Notes under the pieces: model-generated | Database searches by the model: none | What the model saw: the letters and a program-made list of their open reading frames with translations, nothing else | Told to the model about the DNA's origin: nothing | Assembly: GCA_019454045.1 (NCBI GenBank) | Contig: SKCR01037617.1 | Coordinates: 186,001 to 250,000 of the forward strand | Origin: Zanthoxylum bungeanum | Lineage: Eukaryota > Streptophyta > Magnoliopsida > Sapindales > Rutaceae | Length of the DNA: 64,000 nt | Direction: 5' to 3' | In this document: piece by piece, positions 24,150-35,777 of the stretch | Numbering within the stretch: position 1 is the first letter of the stretch | How the letters are laid out: every line of letters starts with the position of its first letter | Position numbers and translations under genes: made by a program

Positions 24150-26439
24150 GAGGTTATTAAGCATGAAATTGAATTAGGGTAAAATTTGGGTAAATTTGAT
24201 TTGAGCATGATTTAACCAAACTGTTTGTTTGAGCATGCTTGTATATGGATAACTTGGAGTTATATATGATCAATTTGACGAAAATTGAATTGGATTAATT
24301 TTCCCCATTTTCTTTGGCTTGGTCGAATGTAACTAGTGCTCTAATGTCATGGTATTTTTTGTTCTTTTGATCATTGGATGAGTTTAAAGACTTGGGATAA
24401 ATTGATTTAGGATTTAATTGGATTGAAATCGAAATCGATTTTAAAAATCCCTAAATGCCGTGACCTAGTTAGCATGTAATTGATTTTGATTTTGTTTCAA
24501 TTGTGTTGGACATGAATTGAATTGAATAAAGCATGATTAATTATGTAAATTTGTATTTTGGAAATAATGATTTAAATAATTAATTATGGCTAATACACTT
24601 TAATTGATTAAATTATGATATTTGGAATATTGGAATTTAATTAGTTGGGCTTTAATTTGGAATTGGGCTAATAAAGTTGTATTTGGGCTTAATGGGCTTG
24701 GTTGGGCCAAGTTTGGTTTAGGTTAATTGGTTGGAACCAATTGGGCCTAAAACCATTTCCATAAAGTCCAAATATAATAATTGGGCCTTTAAAATTTTAA
24801 TTGGGCCTAATGGGCCTAAATTAATTTTTGGCAAAGGTTGATTCCTTATTGGGCTTTGGTTGCCAAAGTCCATGCCTCATAAATTAATTGAAAGCCCATT
24901 GGACTTTAATAAAATTGACATTGGATGTTAATTGGGCTTTGAGACCCGTTTAGATTAGATTTAGAATCTAAGTCGCAAAGGCTCATTAAAAAGTGTAATT
25001 ATTTAATTTGGAATTAAATAAAGAATTAGTATTGAATACAAATTAAATTGGATTTAATATTGTAGTTGATATAATTCAAGAATTCGTACTTTGAGTACTT
25101 ATTCTTAAACGAGTTGGACTCGCGCAAATCAAATCGTTGTTTGAACATTGGATGGTCATTAATTTAAGATTAATTAATTGGATTAGATTGATTGATAACA
25201 TGCTTTGTTGTGAATACATGGATGTGATGTATGAATAATGTATATCGGATGGATATTAGATGGGTGAGGGAAATTTTGGAAATTATTGTAATAAATTTAG
25301 AATTTATTAAATTGGACATGCGTGTCCAGCCTATTACCTCTTGACTCTTTCTATTTCTCTTCTCACTTTTTCCCCTTATGTAAATGAGGTTTCTTTAGAA
25401 GTGTTATGTAATTGGGTAGAATTAAGATTTGTTCTACCGGGAGAGAGGAAATGGAGAGATTTGTTCTAGGAACAAAATATTTTATATATCCATCCGCATA
25501 TCATTATTAATTTATTTATCGCGCCTTATTATGCTTTTAGAATGCATGTTTAAGGGTGTATGATGAGACCTAATGAAAGATAATTAATTGGTTGCCAATT
25601 ACGCGAAAAACCTTCAACAAATATTAAGCGTTTTTCCTTCCATTGAATGATTCATTCTTAAGATCCAAGATTGGCACTGGTTTGTTGGCCAAAGTCAAGA
25701 CCTTTGTCCATCGCGGATGTGTTTGAATCATGAAGGCTTTGTTCCATATCGCATGTCTTGTCCAAGTTGTGATTTGTTGGCCAAAGTCAAGATCACTTCT
25801 TGTCCATCGACATCGATTACGAAGCTTTCCAAAGTCAATGGGTCCCGCTTAACTGGAATCATTAAGTTTGTTATGCCAAAGCCAAGACTTAGTTGATTCA
25901 GAGGAAAAAGATTAGGCAATATATCATATATATTGGCATATATTAGATATATATTTCGGATTTGGATGTCCACCTACTGGATCTAGGAATTGGATGAGAT
26001 CAATTTATCTTAGAGATCTACCTAGTTAAATATCATACAGCTTGTTGGCCAAAGTCAAGGTTGTGTGTTATTTAACGGGATCATAGCCCACTAGGAAACT
26101 AGGTTTCCCGAGTACTCAATAAAGGGTTAGAGGCTCGCCAAAAAATAGTGGGAGGCAAGTATTAAATTTGCAATTTCGTTTAGATACTTGCCAATACGCG
26201 CTCATTTCAATTTTTCGTCATTAATTTAAATATATATTAGTTGGACTAATATTTAATTGTTGTTTTAATTAAACAGTTGGATTGTATTCAAACTACTTCA
26301 AATTATAGTTGATTATATAATTGGATTATAGTAATCAATATATTTGAATTTAACCAATCAAATTATAGTTGATTTATAGTAGTTAAACTATAGTAATCAT
26401 TATATTAATGTACATGAAATCGTTGATTGGATAGTTGGA
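24150..26439 (+). other. C2 leader
   Basis: No gene. Repeats the C1 leader layout: TTGGGCC-rich stretch at 24640-24900 and four GCCAAAGTCAAG-like motifs at about 25688, 25780, 25875 and 26048. Confidence 0.7.
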
Positions 26440-29400
26440 CTATAGCAATCAAGATAACTGAAAGATTAGCGTTTAAAACATAATCCTAGGAGAAAATGTC
26501 TTTAAACGGCTCCAATTTTCAGAGTGGGAATAAAACCTCAGGATAGTCCTGGGCGCTGAGAAGTTATTCTATTTGATAGAGCAACCTTTTGGGCCTGAGC
26601 CCGGAGTTGAGCAAATAGTAGAACATAATCTTTGGAAGATTCATGTGATGATAACTTTAGTGCTCAATCCATTATGTTTAATGCAATGACACTTTAATTT
26701 CGTCGTCAGACTAAAGAATTAGATCCTTATAACATGATGTTGAAATTAAAGGTCTTCATAGATCTATTCTTAGATCTTAGAAGCACCAATTGCAAAAGAA
26801 GCTCTTTCGCTCATGTATGTCAGGGAGTACATCTATCGAGCACTAGGTATCACAGATGATTGCTGACATTGATCAGCTGGGTTAGCTGGGCATTACCTAC
26901 GTGGCCGAGACTACCAAAGATTTGATCTTATAGTCTCTACCCGAAAGCTGGGGCAGGTTCATTATGAACCAAGAGTAAACTCTTGGAGAGTTGATGGCTA
27001 TGCTCAAGTAGGCAAAGCCAGAGCTTCTATAATGGGGCAAAGGCAAAATCATCACAGTCTTCTGGGAAGACAAATGACATATCCCAAGATGTCTGCCAAA
27101 ACTGTGGCAAATAGAGTCACTAGAAGCGTGACTGCCGTATGGACAAGGCAGACGTGAAGGAACTGAAGGCGGGGCAAGGCTCCGAATTCAAGAATGTTTG
27201 TCATAAACATGTTCACTACTGGTTTCAAAATTGGATTTTTGATACTAAGTGTTGTACATAAATATATGTACTGATGTGCGGAATCTGCTGATGAGCAGGA
27301 TACTGACTTCACTTGAGATCGACCTGCGAGTCGGAAACGGGACGAAAGTCGCTGTTTTAACTGTAGAATCCTAAGTTTAGGAACTACCCTTTGGGTATGT
27401 ACTTAAATTAGGAAACTGTTAAAATGTACCTAGTTTGACTATAAACATTATCTCTATATCTAAGTTTAACCCGTTGCGGGTATACCTTTATATTTTAGAA
27501 CACTAAGTGTTTTATTTTATAAAGATGATATTGAGATAAACACATTAGATGTGAATAACAGTATTATATTTTGAATATAAATGAATCTCAAACGTATAAC
27601 ATGACAAACAAATAGCTCAAACTGAATTAATCAGATGAGACTTATTTGTGGCATTGTTGTCTGGGACACACCAATAAGACTCGTATATCCACACTTTCGA
27701 AGAGTGGGTACTAGGACGGATTTGATTCTAATCTAATAATGTCTACGAATCTAGTTTAAATTAGGCAAAATGCCTAAAACACCTTTTACTTGGTAAAAGT
27801 GCAAGTTCCACTGATCTGTTAGCCCTCGTTCATAGTGACGTAAGTGGGCCCATATCTAGCTAGGCTAGATGTGGATATGAATATTTCGTAACCTTTACGG
27901 ATGTGGCATTGCGTTATGGTTATATGTATCTTATGAAACACAAGTCATAAACTTTTAGAGTCTTGACACGAAATAGACAGACTGGCTAAAGTATTAAACT
28001 GTCACGGTTAGACCGTGGTGGAAAATACTTAAGGAATAAGTTTCTCGAATATGTGAAAAAGTATAGTATTCTTTCATAAAGGAGTCCTCTCGGAAAACCT
28101 CAATTGAGCGGTGTGTCCGAACAGAGAAACCGAATTTTGTTGGACATGATAAGGTTAATTATGAGTCACTCTGAGCTACCATTTTCCTTCTAGGGATACA
28201 CATTAAACAGTACAATACTTATTTTGAATAAGGTTCCATAAAAATCTGTTTGACAGATTTCATATTAGATATGAACAGGAAAGAAACCGGGTTTTCTAAT
28301 TCCTGAAGATTTGGGAATGTTAGGCATATGTTTGGATGATACCAAACTAAAACCCAAATCGGATAAGTGCCAATTTGTAGGTTATCCTAGGGAAACCAAA
28401 GTATAGTACTTATACAACTCACAAGAGAACAATGTAATTGTTGCTCTCCATGCGGTTTTCTTAAAAGGAATACCTATATGCAGTGGTAAGTGGGAGGAAA
28501 GTAAAACTCGATGAAAATTGGAGTAATACTGTTCTAGGCATCGATTCCTTAACGGAACACAAACAGTTCATCAGGGATGAAACTGTACCACAATCTTCAA
28601 ATACACAAGAACCGCGCAAGTCGGAGAGAGTCAGAAAACAACCTGGGAGGTATGAGTTTCTGATCTCACCTCGTAAAGATGTCAATCTTATTGAGGAACA
28701 CGAACCGGCTACGTATGAGGAAGTGATACAAGGTATCGACTCCCTATTATGGCAAAGTGCCATGATGTCCAAAATGGATTCCATGTATACGAACCAAGTT
28801 TAGACACTGGTTGATGTACCGGAAGGCATTGTGCCTATTGGTACAATATGAGTCTTCAAGGAAGACATACATGGATGGCAACATACCAACGTACAAAGCT
28901 AGGCTTGTAGCGAAAAAGGTATCGTTATCAACATTGTGTCGATTATCCGTTGCCATGATTAAATCCATTGGATAATGCTTGCTAATGCTACATGTTTCAT
29001 TTATGAAATATGGCAGCTGAATGTCAAAATCGCTTTCCTTAAACGGAAACCTTTTGGAGGATGTTTACAACATCCTGACGATTTTGTCGTACCAAAACGA
29101 GCAAACAAGGTTTGCAAGTTAAATCGATCCATTTATGGATTGAAGCAAGCATTACGTTCTTGGAACCAGCGTTTTGATGTAATCATAATAGTATATGATT
29201 TAATTCAAAACGAAAATGATTCTTGTGTATATAAGGAGGTTAGTGGGAGCGCACTGACAGTGAATGTCCTAAATAATGATGATATATCATTTCTTGGAAA
29301 TGATATTCCCATAATACCATCGGTGAAAGCTTGGCTTTCATGAAAATTCTCTATAGAATACTTGGGAGAGACAACTTTTATTCTAGGAATAATGATCTAC

Positions 29401-30070
29401 TGCGATAGATCTAAAGTTGTTGGCACTCTCTGAGAACTCGTACATTGAAATAAATGTACGCGACCTGATATCTCATATGCTTTGAGCATATGGAGTCACA
29501 AATCAGGCCAATCCAAGTGATAGTCACTGGATTGATATTAAGAACATCCTTAAGTATCTTAGATGATCTAAGGATGCTTTCTTAAGCTGTGGAGAATGAA
29601 ACTTGAAGTGACTGCGTTCACTGCTGCAAGTTTCCAAACCGACAAAGACGACTGTAAGTCGCAATAAATGTACTATACAGTTTGAATGATAGAACAGTGA
29701 GCTAGAAATCTTCCAAGCAAGATATTGTTGCCGAATAAACAACAAAAGCGGAATATTGCTGCAGCTGAGGCAGCAATAGAAGCGATTTGGATCTATAATA
29801 ATAATAATAAGATTAGGTGTAGTTCTGTTAGCAGCTGAGCTAGGCTTTAGCACAAGCTAAAGAATTAATGGTCTCATCAACGATCCAAGTATATATGCTG
29901 CAATTTTTTTATCTAATTCGTCGGATCATATATCGTGGCGATGTAATGATCGAATAAATCACATCAGATGATAACCTTTCAAATCCGCTGATGAAAGCTG
30001 TTTCTCAGCAGAAATTTGAGCGACCCGTACATAGTTCAGGTGTAGGACACTTGAGTGATTGGCTATAGGC
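26440..30070 (+). pseudogene. C2 gag-pol, heavily decayed
   Basis: Collinear with C1 gag through RNase H, but almost every 50-100 bases has a stop or a small indel. Visible marks: gag start near 26470, protease near 27235-27440, integrase near 27660-28260, an RT N-terminal side at 28483-28800, and the L-N-R-S-I-Y-G-L-K-Q-A RT block near 29120. The catalytic Y-V-D-D position reads N-N-D-D (about 29270). Non-functional. Confidence 0.85.
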
Positions 30071-30082
30071 CAAGTGGGAGAT
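30070..30082 (+). other. C2 polypurine tract
   Basis: CCAAGTGGGAGAT directly before the 3' LTR, as in C1. Confidence 0.8.
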
Positions 30083-32012
30083 TATTGGACAATTATGACC
30101 CATAGCATCACTATTTGTACAGAACATGGTGTTGTTGTACAAATTAACTTTGTGACAAATGAAATTACTCTTTTTTATCATTTGTAATTGGATTACCAGG
30201 ATATATAAATGATAAAAGTCCATATGATTAGTTCCGGATTAATAAGATATGAGACAGTATTAATCCACTAAGGTTTAATCATTAAAATGTCCCTAGTCGT
30301 AGTATTATCGAGACTGGACATCGATAATGTGGAATAAACTAGTATTACACTTGTGCGCATTGTGGGAGCATAACGGCATAGTTCTCATATATTTAAGTAT
30401 TGGATACTTATGCAAGTGTGATAGGAGGTTGTGTTTACCGATGGTACGGAAACAGCTTCGCTCTGGATAGACCCCTCGGAATTCCATTGGTAGTATGACT
30501 ATGTGCCTATGGAAGTCCGAATCAGGGTAGGTGTATTTGGTCTTAACCTGAGACTTGCATCGCTAATACTTGCGACAATCAATATACTTTGGTTTTGGTC
30601 GTCCAGGGCTTTAACAGGTTCTGTGTACACCTCTTCTGGGTATATTGAGAATCGTAGTGTATTGGGTGTGATGTCAAGATGGAAGTATCACTCCAGTTAT
30701 ATGGAGATGATGATCACGCAGGATACGGAACTAGTACTCTTTAGTACTGCAGTCATCGGGATAATATGACTAGGTCATGATTATCCGATTATAGAGACTA
30801 GTTACCAGAGATCCAATTCCAGCCCCAGGCCTTGCATGTGACCATCCGATACTGGATCACAATACGCAATACTACGTATACTACGCCTGATACAGATTAC
30901 ATATTCCTTTAAGAATATTTCTGGAGAATTGGGTAGCCACGGTGTTTTGCTAGAAGCCAACCATGTCTTGTAAATCGGTAAAAACATAGTACTAGGTACG
31001 TACGTGTTCGGATAGTCCGACGACCAGATTTACTGCCAACATATCCAGGGATCTCATGGGTCGCTTCCCGAAGATTCACCGATGACGTATGACTCGCACA
31101 TAATTAATCTGGGATTAATTAGTAGAGAGAGAAAATTAATCTAGGATTAATTAAAGAGAATTTTATCTGGGATAAAATTCAATTAAAAGAGAGAGAACGA
31201 TTAATTTGGAATTAATCGATAAAATAATATATTCGATATATTAAACGAAATTAGATTTCGACGCGGAATTAAAATTATATTTTAATTCGGGCGAACGAGT
31301 TAATTTAGAATTAATTCGCTAGCGACGTGAATAGTAATTTTGCTAGGCATAATTATTTAATTAAATTTGATTTAATTACGTCGCAACGAAAAATTCGTTA
31401 ATTCAGAATTAGCAAACCCGAGCCCGGGATGTGTTGCGAGACCACTCGGATTTTGAATCAAGTGGGGCCCACAAGTCACATCAAGTTACATCATTAGTCA
31501 TTCATTCACCTTTATGGTGAAGGAAGTTGGTGTAGGAAATGATGGAAACTTGTTTTACACTCCAAGTTGGTAATGATGGAAGTTTATTACCAAATGTTTG
31601 GTATATCTTGAATTTGATTTTTGGAATCAAATTACACAAGTAAAACACACATCTTCCTTCTTCTCTCTCTCTCCCTCACGGCAATAGCCATTTTTTTCTC
31701 TCAAAATTCTTGGCTTGGCCGAGACATATACAAGGATAGGAAACAATTTGTTGCAAATTTTTCCAAGTGCTAGCACACTAAAGAGATCATCCAAAGGTGA
31801 TAGGGAAATCCATTCATGAGCATGGAATCAACACTCAAAGCTTGGAGCTTGTAGATCCACACAATGATGGGTTGGCCGAAACTCATGAAGAATTTTTTTG
31901 TGTTCATCGCATCCAAAAGCTGATCAAAGTGAGTATTTCCGCTACTTTACTTTGTTGTATTCGCACATTTCATTGCTTAATTTGATCTTGGTTTGACCTA
32001 GAAAACCCTACA
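30083..32012 (+). repeat. C2 3' LTR
   Basis: 1,930 bp. TG start mutated to TA, ends ACCCTACA. The palindrome row is at about 31105-31420. A deletion of about 20 bp near 30812 relative to the 5' LTR removes the CGTACGGG stretch. Confidence 0.9.
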
Positions 32013-32716
32013 CCTCCTATCTGATGGTGGCCAAGCCAAGAGGCTTCAGAGCAAGATTATCGAAATGGAGGCCGAGCTGGCTAAAAAGGATGAAGAGATA
32101 AAAAGCCTGGAGCTGGCCGTAGTCGAGGCTCATTCAATAAATAAATCTCTCAGGTCCGTCGCCTCATTGGAAAGAAAGAATGCTGAGGCTGCCAAGAAGG
32201 ACTTGGAGGCTGCCCAGGCCAACAACTGGGTAATGAGGGTGGAAGTGTACAGCGTTGAGTCCAAACTGAGGGCCAAGGACGAGGAGATGGCACGAGTTTG
32301 TGAGGAGCTCAAAAAGAAGGAAACAGAGTTGGAGGCCGGGCGGGATGCAATCAGACTTGAGGGGGTCGGGGACTGCGTTGATATTATCCCGATGGTGTTG
32401 CCCAACTTGGATATGGGGCCCATCCATACGACCATCCGATACTGCAATGTGGAGATCTCCCAAGAAGAATTTCAAAAATGGATGCCCTCTTCTCCTGAAG
32501 AAGCAATGGATCCCGATCCCATTTCAGTTGTCCCAGTGTCTCCAGCTCCTGAAGAAAACCGACCATAGGGTCATGCTCCTGTAGCTGTAATTGCCGAGGC
32601 CTCTCAAGCCATTCATGTGGAAGCCGTTGCCCCTCCTTCTGAGGCCGAGCCTAGCCATCTGCCACCAGAGCCTATTGAAGAAGAGCCAATTGCCCCTGCG
32701 TGGGCCGATTTGTAAG
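32013..32716 (+). pseudogene. Antisense accessory ORF of G, 3' part (coiled coil)
   Basis: Continues the frame interrupted by C2. Residues from about 32050 to 32345 are rich in Glu, Lys, Leu and Ala with heptad spacing, a clear coiled coil. Then comes an acidic Pro-rich tail. A stop at 32566-32568 interrupts the tail; reading on in the same frame reaches a final stop at 32714. The coiled coil at the C-terminus fits plant transposon-associated Transposase_28 proteins. Role unknown. Confidence 0.65.
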
Positions 32717-32900
32717 GGGTAACCCGAACGGGGGCCCATGTAAACTTGAACAAAATACACTTCTTTGTAATAACTTCTTACAACTATATATGTATATATT
32801 TTGTCAATGCATGCTTCTATTTCACTTTTTTGCCTTTCATAATTTGCTCCGAGTGCGTTCTTGCAAACGACCACTCGAGGTCTGGCCGATCGAAGAGATT
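32717..32900 (+). other. 3' flank of the antisense ORF
   Basis: No ORF. AT-rich part at 32750-32850, then entry into the 83-bp repeats. Confidence 0.4.
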
Positions 32901-33261
32901 GACTCGATGGGACATAACCCGACCCCGAGCTGATAGAAACACTTGGCTCTGGGGGAATGTTACGTCCCCAGACCGAAAAGGCTGACTCGGTGGGACATAA
33001 CCCGACCCCGAGCTGAGAGAAACACTTGGCTCTGGGGGAATGTTATGTCCCCAGACCGAAAAGGCTGACTCGGTGGGACATAACCCGACCACGAGTTGAG
33101 AGAAACACTTGGATATGGGGGAATGTCACGTCCCCAAATCGAAAAGGCTGACTCGGTGGGACATAACCTGACCCCGAGCTGAGAGAAACACTTGGCTCTG
33201 GGGGAATGTCACGTCCCCAGACCGAAAAGGCTGACTCGGTGGGACATAACCCGACCCCGAG
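32901..33261 (+). repeat. 83-bp tandem repeat, 4.3 copies
   Basis: Unit starts GACTCGGTGGGACATAACCC, with starts at 32901, 32984, 33067, 33150 and 33233; the last copy is cut by O at 33262. Each unit holds a GGGGGAAT...CGTCCCC near-palindrome. Tandem arrays next to the 3' end are typical of Tat-lineage elements. Confidence 0.92.
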
Positions 33262-33612
33262 TCTAGGACACAGAAATCGGCGACGCTGTTCCAGGCTCGC
33301 TGCCTGGTCGGGAGTACGTAGCCCACATGGGACTAAACCAGAGAAATAAAATGGAGTCGCCACCCAGTGTGAACTGGGAAATGATTTAAGGCCGCACTCA
33401 CCCTTCGCAAGGGAAGACCTCAAACCATTGGGTTCGGAATGGTCCCTTACTTATGCCACTTGTAATGAACGGATTTATGCGATAATATAACCAAGTCTAA
33501 GTAACATACATACACAAGAATAACCTACATCTAAGTTCGTATACAACATATATATAAGTTTTCATATAACCTATATCTAAGTTTGCATGCATAAAAGTAA
33601 GTCGAAATAACG
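33262..33612 (-). repeat. Left arm of the 350-bp inverted repeat
   Basis: Reverse complement of 35400-35756, highly similar over its whole length. The outer ends read CTAGGACACAGAAATCGG here and CCGATTTCTGTGTCCTACA on the right. Confidence 0.9.
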
Positions 33613-35399
33613 GCAAGCAGACAATCTCATGAACACATTAAATTGATACATGCATAAACATAAATAAATAACAATTATCTAAACATAAAAAATTAAAGAG
33701 AGATAATCAAATTCCTAACATAAGGAAAATAACTAAATCATGCATGAAAATAATCATACTATTCCTAATGAACACAAGATTAGATGAAACGAAATATGTG
33801 TGTTTCTCAAACGGTACGTGGAGTTGTATCCCAAGTTCTGACCGCACTACCGTCCATTCGGATTCACCTACGGAATTTACGTCTGGGTTTACATCTGATA
33901 TACCACGAGAGATAGCACAAAATCATTCATCCCATGGCCACAACATACATGAATCCACAATACGCATGCGAAGAAATACTAGTAAATAATTAAAAAAAAA
34001 ATGAACGAGAATAAATAAAAGGGTGCCCTCAGGTCTTACCTTTTAAGTCACCTCTTGGAAGTGCGTTACGCGGCCATCGGAAGGGTTAATGCTCTGCAAC
34101 TCCTCCGGTTCACTGGTTCAATGTTTTCCTTCGTCGCCTCGCTGTTTTGGGCTACTGTTTTTCTCTATTTTTTCTACTTTTTCTGGTCATTATTTTTTGT
34201 TACTGTTTGCAGTTATTTAGGCAGTTTTCTGGGCAGTTTTGGTGGTGTTTTAGGGGCAGTTTTCTGTTTCAGATGGGGCTGTTGGTGATGATCATGCATT
34301 TTTGTTTCTTTGTGTTCGGCTGGCTTTGGTGTTTTGTTTCTTTGTTGTTTTGTGGTTAGTGGGCTGTGTGGTGTTTTGGCAAGGGGTACGTGTGTGACTG
34401 TACATGGCTATGAGTTGGCCAAGAGGAGTGAGGGCCAATGGGTGTTTGTGCGTGAAGGCTTTTGTAAAGGACGTGTATCTAGGGTTTGTATTTTGGCTTC
34501 AATGAGAGAGAGATGAGTCAGTTGTGTGATTCTAAGTGGGCTATTTGTGTTTGATCTCAGGGAGCCGAGAAGTTGTGTGTGGTTCACGTGAAGGGGGCAG
34601 TAGGGTCAGTTTATTGCATGGGCTGTGTGAAGGTGGGGTGAGGTGCTATTTAGGGTTTATTCTTGTTTGTTTGTTTTGTGCAGTGGGTGAAGTTGGGAGA
34701 AACGTGGCTGGTGAGAAGTGGCTTGAGAGAAGAGTGTTAGGGTTTTGTGAGTGCCGAATGTTGAAGGGTTTAACATGTGAGCTGTTTGTGAGTTGTGAGA
34801 GTGGTGTGGGGGTTAGGGTTATCTGTGTTTGTTGCGTCAGTGCATGGAGGTGGCTGGACTGTTTGTTTGTGAAAAGGGCTGTGAGTGTTATCCGTTTGGC
34901 TGAATTGCTTGGCAGGTTTGAAGAAGAAGAATGAGAGAAGAGTGAGGGGAGTCTTCATGAGGGTATGGTTGCCGTGGAGAGAGAGAGAGAGGAGAAGGTT
35001 TTAGGGTTTATGTTTTTTGGTTTTTTATAGAGAGAGATAAGAGAGCGAGAGGGGGGCGTGGAGCTATTAGGTTTCTTTTTGGATAAATGCCGTGTGTTGC
35101 AGGTGGGAGAGAGAGGAGAGAGTTGCCGTGAATGAGCTTTAGGGAAGAGAGGGGGTGGTTTATGTCTCTTTTTATAGTAGAGGGTTAAGGTTGTCCTTAT
35201 TCGGGTAGGAAAGAAATATTGTGTAATTATGGGGAATATCTATTTAGTTTGCAATAAGGAAATGATCTATTTAATTTAGGGAGATGATTTTTTAGCTTAG
35301 GAAAGAGATTTATGAGATTTGATTTAATTTATTTAATTTAGGCATGTGATTTGATTTGATTAATTTAATTTGGGAAGGTGATTTATGAGATTGTGTGCT
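33262..35399 (-). repeat. Inverted O-family LTR segment
   Basis: Minus-strand copy of an O LTR: its end (GTGTCCTAGA on the minus strand) is at 33262. The block GGGTGCCCTCAGGTC at about 34020 is the reverse complement of the one at about 40780. The first part of that LTR (equivalent to about 39211-39600) is missing. Confidence 0.75.
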
Positions 35400-35756
35400 T
35401 GCCGTTATTTCGACTTACTTTTATGCATGCAAACTTAGATATAGGTTATATGCAAACTTAGATATAGGTTGTATACGAACTTAGATGTAGGTTATTCTTA
35501 TGTATGTATGTTGTGTAGACTTGGTTATATTATCGCATAAATTCGTTCATTACAAGTGGCATAAGTAAGGGACTATTCTGAACCCAACGGTTTGAGGTCT
35601 TCCCTTGCGAAGGGTGAGTGCGGCCTTAAATCATTTCCCAGTTCACACTGGGTGGCGACTCCATTTTATTTCTCCGGTTTAGTCCCCCGCGGGTTACTCT
35701 GTACTCCCGACCAGGCCGCGAGCCTGGAACAGCGTCGCCGATTTCTGTGTCCTACA
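35400..35756 (+). repeat. O 5' LTR, 3' terminal part
   Basis: Plus-strand LTR tail ending GTGTCCTACA, followed by the PBS. It is the right arm of the inverted repeat. Confidence 0.85.
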
Positions 35757-35759
35757 GTC

Positions 35760-35777
35760 TGGCGACTCCACTGGGGA
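35760..35777 (+). other. O primer-binding site
   Basis: TGGCGACTCCACTGGGGA, three bases after the LTR. I recall this as an Ogre/Tat-like PBS (tRNA-Arg type), from memory only. Confidence 0.65.

Larger units (their letters stand above)
22193..32012 (+). mobile_element. Ty1/copia LTR retrotransposon C2
   Basis: Complete structure: LTR 22193-24136, PBS, leader, decayed gag-pol, PPT, LTR 30083-32012. Flanks CCTTT and CCTCC look like a target duplication with two transitions. Removing the insert brings the host ORF back in phase, which supports these boundaries. Same family as C1 but far more decayed inside. Confidence 0.9.

Noticed and set aside
32817..33423. Minus-strand ORFs with repeated S-G-S-G-Y-V-P-P-S-Q-P
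   Set aside because: Shadow of the 83-bp repeat and the O LTR edge.
34055..34360. Hydrophobic ORF starting M-E-V-R-Y, also seen at 40470-40760 (minus)
   Set aside because: Both are the same LTR segment read on one strand. Similarity follows from LTR homology, and frames shift after about 50 codons.
33256..35757. Terminal inverted repeats suggesting a DNA transposon or MITE-like element
   Set aside because: The arms are LTR tails: the right one is followed by a PBS and the loop matches an inverted O LTR.
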